Assembly (NCBI GenBank): GCA_030248065.1
Contig: JASAMV010008390.1
Location: forward strand, 1 to 64,000
Length of the DNA: 64,000 nucleotides
From: Rhynchonema sp. JSB1_4
Taxonomy: Eukaryota; Nematoda; Chromadorea; Monhysterida; Xyalidae
Direction: 5' to 3'
Shown here: in pieces, positions 22,301 through 31,900 of the stretch
Layout of the letters: every line of letters begins with the position of its first letter
Numbering within the stretch: position 1 is the first letter of the stretch
The notes under the pieces: generated by a model
Seen by the model: the letters and a program-made list of their open reading frames with translations, nothing else
What the model was told of the DNA's origin: nothing
The model's database searches: none
Program-made: the position numbers and the translations under genes

Positions 22301-24598
22301 TTTTCAGTGCAACTCCTTCCGTGACAGTGCGTTCACCGTCTGGCTGTTCGTGACCGTGTTGTGCGTGTTCTTGTGGGAACATGTCGTATTGGGCACCATT
22401 GGATGGTTGGTTGGGGGCCAGCATTTGGATTCGTCCGTGAATTTCAATTGATGCACCGTCGTATCAATGGTCGATTTGAACGTGTGCTGCAGGTTCACGG
22501 GTGCTCGCGGTCGAAACACGACAACACCGGGTGGTCAGTTCTCGCTGGCATCAAAGAGCACACCGGCCACGCGCATGGCACAGGTGCACATGCACAATGA
22601 TGTCGATAGGATTGCACAGGTGGATACGTTTCGGGGACTATTTTTGTTTTTCTCACTCGGCCGGCTGTGTAATGATGCCATTGCGGTTTTCAAGCACATT
22701 TTGACAAAGGGCACAATTCTCCCATGTTTATAGCCCCTGTACTTTGACGACGACATCTATGATGATGGGTATGATGAGGACAGCGATGCATCGGAAGATC
22801 AGGATGTTGGTGACACTGATGGACCGTGTGAGTTTGGCTTGGGTGGTTAGGTATTCGATGTGTTCAACCCGGTAGGAGTTGTTCAAGATTACATTGAGCA
22901 CCTCTTTCAGTTTTAATGACATTAGAATCTTGCAGCAGTAAGGTTACTTGCTGCCATACTCGCAGATATGGGAACGCTGCGTCCTCACTACGTTGCACCT
23001 ATAGCAAAGCAGCACAACCAGCTAAGTGACAGTGAACATCTTGAATTCAGATCTTGAACGTGGCATCATGTTGAGATGACCATATCAGGGGTTTAACTTT
23101 TCAATGAATTGATGCCGACCATTCTTGCACTTCAGCCATGCGCTACGTCTCGCCACCATCGCCCAGCCCGGTGCACCGTTCCCGTCCACGTACAGCTCAC
23201 GGTCGTCATCATCACACGGCGCCCGGCTGTGAATCACCACCCATATGGAGTCCGGATGCAGATGAAATGAGCTCCATTGCGAGTCCTACCAGAATGAAGA
23301 GTGGTGCTGCGTTGGATGCGACCGGCACACCACACGATGATGGGGATTCGTCGCATTTGTGAGTTGCGGAACAGAATTTTGCTCCTATTGTTGGTGTGTA
23401 GAAAAAAGCCCACACACCCACACTGTTGAAAGTGCCACACGCCCGAACTCGCACGAAATTCGTCTACACTGGACGGACTTTCAGACAGTGTGACGTTGTA
23501 TGCCAAGCCGCTCTCTCCTGTTTGGTTTCTGAGCCTAATATTTTTGTAGATATTCGGATTTCCAACCGCACCGTTTGGTGCTGGTCGACGACGACACGAG
23601 TGGGTCGAGTTCGGACGCGGAAGGCGAAAAATCCTACAAACCACAACCGTGAGTCTGCTCTCAATGATATCGTGACATTCGTGGTTTTTGCCCGTTGTTT
23701 GAGGAGTCATGCGGTCTGAATTGATTGTGATGTGATTGGGACTCCCCATTATCGGTCCTTGCAGAATATTCATTGTTTAGACGGAGTGATGGTGGTAGGC
23801 AAAGGAGGACATATGTACGTAAGCAGTGGTTGGGGAATAGTAAACTGTTGATTATCATTGTGGTTGGGCACTATCCACTGTATTCGAAGTACTGTTTTTC
23901 GCAGAGTGTCCCCTTCCCGTCGTCCCCTTGTGTCCACCCCGGCATCGCAGAAACGTCGACGTCGCGTTGAGCCGCTGCCGACACGACAGATACAAACCGA
24001 ACGCATGGTGACACGGTCGAAGAAATGTAGGGAGACGGGCGCGTATGAGAATAACAAGTGGGTTTAATTGATCGTTTACTCGGGCAGACGTACGCAACGC
24101 CCGGGAATTGGCTACGGTCAGCACTTCCCCGCAAAGAGTCGTCGAGTCGTTCCTGTGTTTTTATCGTTGCTTTCTCTGTCTCATGCCCCTTGAGCCCTTC
24201 ACGTCAACCACATTACATTCTCACAACTGGTGCTGAGTTCGACATTGAATTGCAGCCATTCGTTCGGTGCATTCGGTGATTCGCCGACTGCATCCAAGCC
24301 GACGAGCACAACCCCTCAAATGGTGGCCGATGCATCGTCACGTCTTGTGCAAAATGGTGCTGCTGAAACGACACCCGTTGGCACGGATGCTGCTCATGCG
24401 AATCTTGTGTCGATGAAAAAATTGAGATTGGTTGGTTGATCTATTCGTTTGTTTTGGGAACCCCTTCGGTTGAATATTTGTACAATATTCCTTTTTTGGG
24501 CAACTTTGTTTAACTTCGCATGATTTTTTTAACTAAAATTTGCATTGTTTTTTTAGATGTTCGATAACCCGGGCAGCTCGTCTGCCGATGAACTATGA
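16346..24598 (+). CDS. PKMYT1 (Myt1) homologue: Membrane-associated CDK1-inhibitory kinase, Myt1/Wee1 family
   Basis: Myt1 kinases phosphorylate the ATP-loop Thr/Tyr of CDK1 at ER/Golgi membranes and hold cells in G2. Eighteen exons join in consistent phase: 16346-16420, 19623-19761, 19866-19972, 20078-20138, 20232-20379, 20683-20761, 20844-20966, 21483-21574, 21671-21777, 22102-22247, 22308-22405, 22493-22583, 22734-22827, 23136-23358, 23550-23648, 23905-24057, 24256-24430, 24557-24598 (about 683 residues). Visible: Gly loop GEGSFGE (101-107), ATP Lys in YAIKRS (123), catalytic HLDIKPEN (Asp217), DFG (235-237; Wee1 has DLG), and the family's EGDSKYMAPELL. A hydrophobic segment rich in Val, Leu and Phe (about 367-392) follows the kinase domain, as in animal Myt1. 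The tail has an acidic stretch (exon 13) and basic KRRRR (exon 16). Exon 1 (PRPVPKFYS) is assigned by phase and likeness to Myt1 N-termini; it is the least certain part. Intron 1 is full of mobile elements. Confidence 0.93.
16890..17292. mobile_element. hAT-like element (TTGCAAGGTACC-repeat family), nested
   Basis: Ends CAGTGTAGTGGCAGGC and GCCACTACACTG, with 8-bp flanks readable as CCCCCAGC on both sides if one C is shared. GGTTGCAAGGTACC repeats lie on both sides. The central palindrome has decayed (GCGCGCTGGG near 17112). Confidence 0.75.
17303..17830. mobile_element. hAT-like element (CAGTGTAGTTCCTGG family), nested, third copy
   Basis: Ends CAGTGTAGTTCCTGGGG and GGACCGGGAACTACACTG with a perfect 8-bp target duplication CCCAGCCC at 17295-17302 and 17831-17838. 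The first half equals about 9365-9640; the second half differs and contains T-rich CGGGATTTTT repeats. Confidence 0.9.
18569..18937. mobile_element. TA-target element, ACCGTAAAAACCTAAATA family, diverged copy
   Basis: Left end TACCATAAAAACCTAAA, right end TTTAGGTTTTTACGGTG, both mutated. The central block matches copies at 8946 and 10568 but with many CG-to-TG or CA changes, as expected of an older copy. It lies in Myt1 intron 1. Confidence 0.75.
19012..19574. mobile_element. hAT-like element with long inverted arms, in Myt1 intron 1
   Basis: A 563-bp element from CAGTGATCTAGTTGG to CCAACTGCATCACTG, with a perfect 8-bp target duplication CCGTGACC at 19004-19011 and 19575-19582. Arms of over 200 bp (e.g. 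CGGGTACCCGATTTGG / CCAAATCGGGGTACCCG) make it nearly a full foldback around 19300. It ends 48 bp before Myt1 exon 2. Confidence 0.92.
22248..22307 (+). other. 60-nt in-frame intron of Myt1 with no stop codon
   Basis: Starts GTTAGC, ends TTTTCAG, length divisible by three, open in the Myt1 frame. Retention would add 20 mostly hydrophobic residues immediately before the membrane segment. Splicing is assumed in the gene model because both borders are good and the joined frame is preserved. Confidence 0.6.
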
Positions 24599-25230
24599 CC
24601 ATCGGATTTTTTTCTGATTACAATTTGTTCCAAATTGATTCTGAAGTGTATAACACATCTGGTGATAACATTTTAGCTGTTCTATATACAATTGTTTGCG
24701 TTCCAACATTTACGCTGTAAATACCGTTTGTTTGTACTGCTTGTTTTACTGGTCTTACTCTTCAGCTGAGTTGAGTTACATATCTTGGCTTGATGATTTT
24801 GGTCTGATTTTTATCGGATCGACGGGTGCATTTGATTTTGTAACGGGCATTTTGTTTGTCGTGCTGTATTTATTTCGTTTTTTATGAATTTCTGATGATT
24901 ATGGAGCGTTTGATCGTAATGTTTTTGCGCGTTTCAATTCACTAATACTCATGATTCCCACACTTTTTACCCCTTACTAGTTCCCCACCTATTTTTTGAA
25001 TCTCTTGTCATTTTGCTGGTCCCACATGCTTTTTTCATTTTCTTGGTTAATCTGGTTTGAGCACCTTTTGAGTTATTATCTTGAATGTAATCTCGCATGG
25101 AAACAATCAAGAGAACGATGAATACCTTTGCATGTAATTATGCGCTGCGTTTCATCATTTGTCAGGCAATAACGTGTGTTTATGTTGCACGGTAAACAGC
25201 AATAAAACGCAATAATTTTCTTCTGACCCC
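24599..25230 (+). other. Probable Myt1 3' untranslated region
   Basis: AT-rich, no convincing coding. A canonical AATAAA polyadenylation signal occurs at 25201-25206, about 600 bases after the stop, and is the first clear candidate. Confidence 0.5.
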
Positions 25231-26217
25231 CCAGACTGTGGTACGTCTTACCCTTAGCTTTGAGCTTTGCCCCTCAGGTGGCTCATAGCCTGCACGTCCC
25301 AAAGTGCATTGGTGTTCATTTTTATGGTACCAAGTGTGTGCAAAAAAATTAATTAGTCTTGTTGCAGCCTATCGTACCCATAAAATGAGCATCATTGCCT
25401 TTGTGCGCTCGTGTTTACCTGCTTGGCTGGATTACCATATTGTTTCCCATTTTTGACTTGTTGCTCTGTTGTGTCTTCTGCTGTTGGTCTCCTGATCCGC
25501 AGCCAGAACAACAGTTGGCTTGGTTGAGCGCTTGTGCCCTATTCTGTTTACCAGGCTGATGGTGCAGTCGTCCAGGGCCGAAAGGGTCCGTCTGCACGTT
25601 TTTTCTGACCAAAGTGTTCAATCTTGCACATTCGGATACTGGATATGTTCGTGGTGCCATGTTCTGTTGAACAGCATTTTTTCTCAATATTTCATGCCCA
25701 GCTGGTGTGCTGATATTCCGTGTGGCGTAATTCGGGTGTGTGCTTTCGAGTGGGGATAGGATTTCTCCTTCGCCAGTGGATGAGTCATAACAAAGTGTGA
25801 CAAGTTTCCCAGATCCTGCGCCAGCACAGACACGAGGTTGCCCAGTGTCTCCCAAATCCGTTCTCCCTCATTTGCAGCCAACCAGCTGCACTCGACGGCG
25901 TATCGGTCATATTCTGTGGTCAGTCCAGTCCGGCCCAAACCAATCGTTATTTATTGTTGGGTACCATCCTGTCACCTGAAGTCCCTGGGCACAGAGGATC
26001 GGTTGGTGTCGTTTCTGACTTGGTTGGTTCTCTTTGTGTGTGGTGGTTGCTTGACGTAGCATGAACAGCAACACCGCATAACTACAGCAGCACGGATGTT
26101 CGCGAACATTGCGCGGTTTCCAACTTGATGTCAGTTACCAGTGATATCGTATTTTGGGGGACTGCGAACCAAGCTGCAGCATCAACGCAAAAGATTGATG
26201 GTCAAATCTCACCAAAC
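25231..26217. other. Intergenic stretch between Myt1 and the CBM48 gene
   Basis: No exon is supported. A minus-strand frame around 25800-25930 has protein-like composition but lacks clear splice sites and was not accepted. No repeats with definable ends were seen. Confidence 0.5.
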
Positions 26218-26308
26218 CAGTGTTGGAGGTGGGGTAGCCCCCCCAGTACAGGAGTTATCCCCTCGCCTGGTGCAGTAGGTATCCCCCTCCAGAGTACCTC
26301 CAACACTG
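26218..26308. mobile_element. Deleted hAT-like element (CAGTGTTGGAGG family)
   Basis: Only 91 bp remain between CAGTGTTGGAGGTGGGG and ACCTCCAACACTG. It is an internally deleted version of the family at 43806-44258 lacking the AT-rich core. Flanks CACCAAAC and AACGTACC do not match. It ends 62 bp before the CBM48 gene's first ATG and could contribute to its promoter or 5' UTR. Confidence 0.8.
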
Positions 26309-26370
26309 AACGTACCCGACTCCAGGTACCGTAACCCTGATCAACATTTCAGCTGCCGTAATCGTGTCGA

Positions 26371-28983
26371 ATGAACACAGCAATTCCCCTGTCCATCCCC
26401 CATCCGACTGACGTCACGCCCGTGTTTGTGTGTGTCGCTGCTGCATCTGCTGCCGCCGTCGTATTTGTCAGCTGGTGGTATCTCAGGGCGACCAACAAGA
26501 ATAAGTCGGTCTTGGTCAGGTTTTTTTATTTTCACCTGAATTTTAGATTCGTTTTGCACCTAAACGGACAAAAAAGTCCCAAACCTTCATTTTCTGCGCG
26601 TTTGGTTACGGTAGCGTGAACACTGTCATATTCGCCTCAGTTCCCGTTGCAGCAAAGTTGATGTTGTTTTCGATTATTTATGCACATTCGTTCGGGCCCC
26701 CTTGTATACCCTGCCAGCTGTTACTCTTCCGCAGTTCTCTGTTTGGCTGGGTACCGTGTTGTTCTTTCTTCCATCACTGTTTAGTTGTGCCCAACTGAAC
26801 ATTTTCGAACCCGAAGAAGTGTTTCCGCTGACGTGATTTGATGTTGTGTTGTTGTGCTGTGGGTTGCACTTTCGGCACCTAATTTAGCCCGGCTCTGGGC
26901 TTGGTACGAAATGGGCGAAAGAATGTCGGGTTTTGACACTTAGCGTAACGCATTCTCCTACTTCTGGCCGGTCCGACCCAGATTGAAGTGTTTTTTAAAC
27001 GTCTTCTGTCATACTTTGAGTGAAGTTCAGTTTCTGGGGTCAGTTCTGGAAAGGTCCGAACCATACGCGATACGTGCTTGTTTAGTTTTGAGCCACCAAG
27101 AATGTTGTTGTTATTTTCTACTGGAAGCTGTAGTGTTTCAAACCGTGGACGTTACTGAACCTACAACCAGTTTTTTACTACACTTTACGCTATTAGTTTC
27201 GTATTGGGGTTGTAATCTGTCTTCACAACCGACCCGTTTGTAAGTTCTCCACTGTTTATTTAGTGTCGTTATATAACTGTTTTGATTGCGCGCCAGGCCT
27301 TGACAGTCATTCATGCATCTGCTGGGGAAGTGTTGGGTTTTCGTTGTTAATCCCGATGGTTTATTTGTTAAACAGCAATTTATTGCAATGTACTCTGGTC
27401 ATTGCGACCCATCACATTTTATACATGCAGAACAGGTAGCCGATTTCACAATATTGAGTACATATAAATTTCTGATAACTGGCCTGTGGGTTGTAAAAGT
27501 TGTCTGTCAACGCGAATTGCGCATGCGTCGTTTGGTTGTTCGTAACCTGCCCATCAGTTGTTGTCTTCTGAATCCTTGTTTGCACGTGCTTGTCACGTGA
27601 CAGAACAGAGTGTGGTCAAGGACTGTTTGCGACAAGTCGACTCAAATGAAGCATTTGTTTTTTTAAGAAAAGAAACCACTATCCCAGATTCAGCTAGCCT
27701 TTTCGTGCCAAGTTCCTGTTCACCTGATATTTTGCAGTCGACTCAACACACGCTATCTCTCTTATCCTTGTTTTCTGTGCGGAATTCAAATTTCACAGGT
27801 GGTCTGTGCTGTTGTTTGGTCTGATAAGTTTTTTTGGCTTTTCCGCACATGTCTCTCGATTTCGCAATTGCTTGTTGTCTATAAGCTAGGAATAGACGAG
27901 AATGAAGTAAGTCTGTAACAACACAACAAGTGCAACGAAATCAAACCATCCTTTCACTTCAGTTGCAAGCGCACTCCAATCGGCGCCAAACATCATCAGA
28001 AGTCGCACCACAAGAAGATCCAGGCGAGCACGGCAGACATGGGATCGGGGTTCAGTTCATTGAAATCCCTGTTGCAATGCCATGGCAAGGTGGGCAAGGT
28101 GACGGCTGCAGAGTCACTGCAGTATCTGAAGACGCCTGAACCACCCGTCAACTCGGAGGAATCCGATCACGAACCGGTATGTTGGTTGATGGTAATCTAT
28201 ACAGTATTTCTGCGTCTGTACCTACCATTGTGGTACGTCCATTTACGGGCGCCGATCGAATACGTACGCACCTGCATGACGTTATGGGAACAGTAAAGCT
28301 GAGCATTTGGTCTATTCATCGCACTAACGATGTCCTGGTGCACCCCTTCTGTGACAACTGCACTAAGCGGGCGAAACTCACTGCTGTTGCGTCGTTGTCA
28401 ACGAAACATCGAATATCATTTTGCATTGCCATTATTGTATATAATATCTAACCTTAGGTAACAAACGGTGCGGCCAACGGATCAGTTGTACCTTCGACTC
28501 CTGAGCGAAAAGAGAATACGACCCCTGTGAAGCATAAACCTGCACCGACGGTCACGAAGGATAAGAATGTCACAATCACTTGGCAGCCACCAAAAGATAC
28601 AAGGTTTGAGACTGAATGTTGTCTTACTTCCATATTTGAGTTGCAGATGAACAGTATTAGGCTCGGATGCGTTATGGCCACGATGTCAGAAACATACGTC
28701 CACACAGCACAGCCATTTGAAGTGCACCACCTTCCGGAATCCGTAACCTCCGTGTGATTTCAGGCCTAGCAACGTCTACCTGGCCGGCTCATTCAACGAT
28801 TGGTCAGCGACAGCCAATCAGATGAAACCGGCGAAAGGCGGAAAATTCGAAGTTCAAATTGCGCGCGAAGGCAGCAAACGAGTGGAATTCAAATTTGTGG
28901 TTGATGGAGTCTGGCAGTCGTGTGATTCGTATGAACAATGCGCTGATGGGATGGGAGGCTCGAATAATTGGATTGAATGCTGA
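26371..28983 (+). CDS. Membrane-anchored glycogen-binding (CBM48/AMPK1_CBM) protein
   Basis: Four exons join in phase: 26371-26519, 27963-28176, 28458-28603, 28764-28983, giving 242 residues. Residues about 17-38 form one hydrophobic helix followed by a Lys-rich flank, suggesting a single-pass anchor with the rest cytosolic. A linker rich in His/Lys and then Ser/Thr/Pro (STPERK) leads to a C-terminal CBM48 domain (about 157-242). The domain keeps the glycogen-contact positions known from AMPK beta: Trp in GSFNDW, Lys in FKFVVDG, Trp in GVWQ and Asn in SNNW. The AMPK-beta C-terminal kinase-binding domain is absent, so this is not an AMPK beta subunit. Helix plus C-terminal starch-binding module recalls vertebrate STBD1, which uses a different module (CBM20). 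Exon 1 is less certain; an alternative start at 27902 (ATGAA before GTAAGT) joins exon 2 in the same phase and gives a soluble 194-residue form. Role in glycogen tethering is inferred. Confidence 0.8.
27880..27906 (+). promoter_or_regulatory. Possible alternative first exon of the CBM48 gene
   Basis: An acceptor-like CTATAAGCTAG is followed by a 12-base leader, ATGAA, and a consensus donor GTAAGT at 27907. Joined to 27963 it reads Met-Asn-Cys-Lys in the frame of exon 2. This would yield a form without the membrane helix. A further in-frame Met (28039) begins MGSGFSS, which fits the N-myristoylation pattern if it were ever used as a start. Confidence 0.4.
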
Positions 28984-31900
28984 TCTCGATGATTCAATTT
29001 TGATGTAAATTGTGTAAAAAGATTGTTGTGCACAGAGCTGTCAAAATCGTTCTTCTGCAAGGTTTTCTTTACACAGCAACAAAATCATTTGTAACACAGT
29101 TCCAGTGCAACATCTGCCGCAAAGTTTTGTTTTACGAACTCCAGATTAGTACTTTTAACTGGTGTGGTGGACGAACTTTTGATTCCTTGTGCACTGTCTA
29201 GTGGGCTCCTCCACTTTCTAGGTAAGCTCGGGGGTTCATTTACAGCGTGGAGACCAGCCTGTCAATCGTTTGGTTTTGTAATCACGATTTCACTGCTAAA
29301 TTGGATCATCTAATCTTTTCGTACTTTTGCGTTGTATAAGTTCGTGTGGCATCTTACAGATTTTGCTGTTTCAACGGTCCGAAAAATAAGGATATGATTT
29401 TTGAATGTGGTTGCGACGAAATGTCACGTTTTTTTTCATGTACTTGTTTCATTCGAAGATTGATGTGTGTTGTTATCAGGCCTCGTTGTTTTGATACGGT
29501 GCTGGATTTTTTACCTGTTGGATTATTGTGTTCATTGTTATGATCCTTGGTGGTATCTGAAATGCTTAGGTGTCATGTGTGCTCCTGTTTCAATTGTAGT
29601 ACTTAGTTGACAGAATTATCCGCCACAGGCGTTCTTATTATTATCATTGTTCCAAGTTTGCCATGTATGACTATTCCGCCTGCCATGAGCCATTGCCTGC
29701 ATGATGATGCGTTATTCAGGTAGTTTTTCACCGAAATACGCACGGCTAACAAGCATAAGGTGAACCATTTTTAGATTTCATTGTTGTACACCCCTAGATT
29801 GTTTTACATAGAAAGATATCTGGATGTTTTTACATATGTCCCTTTTAGTTCCAGCTGTGGGCCCATTTTGCGTAATCTTGATGAAGATTGCTTATCTGCC
29901 CGACGCCTGAACTAACCGAAGTTTTTTGAACTGCGCAACTGAAGTTGATTTTCCACTAAAACATTTTGGCATAGTCTTCATTGTGTTGTTACGTCTGGTG
30001 CATCTTATAACGTGTCCGTTTTGTTTTGCATCAATTTTTTTGACAATGAACGTATCATGTATGTACAACAACGAGGGCATGTTTCGTTTCGTTTCGTTTT
30101 ACTTTTCATGGTTATAACCACAAGGCATATGCGCAACATCAAAACAAAAAACGCAAACCACGCAAAAAACGATCGCGTCGCCCGTTCGCGAAACGGAAAC
30201 GTATGTTTTGAATTGGTAAAAGATATAACAAGATTGGTAATTTTTCAATTGTTTTTTAGCTGACATGCAAAGAGGGGCCCAGCCTGCACAAAACAAGATG
30301 ACAAATTCTAACTGTGGTCACTTAGATTTGTTTTAGATTTTTTGGAGGTCATTTGGCCAGAGGTGTTCGCACCGACGAGACCTGGCAGCTCGCCCGTCTG
30401 TGAAAAGAGGCAGAAACGTTGCATTATTGTGCATGCTTTGGCAAAAAGAAAACAAAACCGGACGTATTATGGGAGTGAGACAAGTGGAAGCAGGTCGTAT
30501 AATTGCAGCGCCATTCGGGTCTCGCGTCTAAAAACCATACATCCACGACATAATATACGGTGGGCGTGGGACACGTTATGGCTGGTCGAGCGTGTGCTGC
30601 TGCTGGAAGCAGTTTGAGTTATGTATGACACTGTCATAGTTAGACGACGTTGCCTGCCAGCCACCGAGTGTGTGTGCAGGTTCCAAAAGAGCACCCATGG
30701 CGCTATTTAGATCAACGGGTGCACTAAAAGTTGTGACCCTGCCAGTTTCTGTGGTACCCAAGTAACGGCCATTTATTGCCAGCAGGCCAAGGTGCAAGTG
30801 GAGTGCCTACATTCGTGCCCTCTGCTATATTACATGAGCGTCAGCCAGCCAACAGCGTATTTTTGCCCGCCGGTTGTACAATTTATGGGACGATGCGGGC
30901 TGCTCACAACTTGTGGTCCTCCGATATAGGACATGAGAAGCGTGCCTTTTTTCTTCGGAAACGTCACGTGACCACCGTTGGCTTCTGATTGGGCTTCGGC
31001 TTTAAGTTTGACACTCGAATGAGAACCAATTCTGATTGCGAGTACAAACCCATGGCTGAGCTTCGTTTTCAAAACCGGAATCCCGGCCCGGGGTTGAGCA
31101 CAGTATCATAAAAATACGCCGTTGAACAGACTTCACAGGGTGTGTTCATTTTGCATGACATTTCCCATCAAGACTAAAAATGTGAGCTCTCCGCTCGTCG
31201 TGTGTTTTCTCGTCGTGGTGCAGTGCATGGAGCCAAGCCACCATCAATGTCAGTGTTGGGCAACCGGAGTGCGCCAGCCAACGGAACCGGCACATGCACG
31301 CAGTTGCTGCCATGCCACACACACGCACAGATTTCATTTTTAGTTCAATTTCGCTCAAGCGTCACGCTCGGAAAGAATGTTCATTGCTTTTGGCGTTGTT
31401 GGGATTCCCTCGCAATTGTGACTTTCCTTCCACGTGATTTTTGACTCACGGTACCCAATTAGGTTCCCAGTGCACGGGCCCAACTAGTGTCATGTGTCTC
31501 TTTTTGGCCTGTCTTTCAACGCCAACGAATACACACAACAAAACTCGAGTCAAATCTCAAGTGCGAACCGTATTCAGCAGAGTTACATTACATGGAGCAT
31601 GTGTCACATGAGAATACGTTTATATTTTGCACTTGTACACGCACATGCGGGTTTTGATTGCGCGCTTGGCTGCAAGTTGTGATAAAAGGATGTGGTCTTG
31701 CGCAATCAAATTGTCGCGCCGCTTTTTGGTTTCTTTTCGCCACGCCCAGCTTGTGGAACTTGTTTTCCACTCTGTGATTGTGGTCGTTTAGACGGACGGA
31801 TTAGTGCATGAGTGTTGTTTCGTGCGAAATTTCTGGCATCCGATGTCCAATCGGACGAATGTTTCGGACAATTTTGCAGTTTTATTCACGCCACCATCGC

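Noticed and set aside
24058..24255. An extra Myt1 exon beginning at ACGTACGCAACGC after GGGCAG near 24085
   Set aside because: It would leave a 27-nt intron and no donor gives the phase required by the next exon.
24557..24598. C-terminal Ala-Asp-Glu-Leu of Myt1 as an ER retrieval signal
   Set aside because: Such signals work in the ER lumen; the Myt1 tail is expected to face the cytosol, and the match lacks the usual Lys or His.
25415..25938. Minus-strand frames at 25415-25855 and 25684-25938
   Set aside because: The second reads partly like a protein around 25800-25930, but no splice sites, domain or partner exon was found and the frames overlap each other.
28764..28983. Calling the CBM48 gene an AMPK beta subunit
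   Set aside because: The C-terminal AMPK alpha/gamma-binding domain is absent; the protein stops at the end of the glycogen-binding domain.
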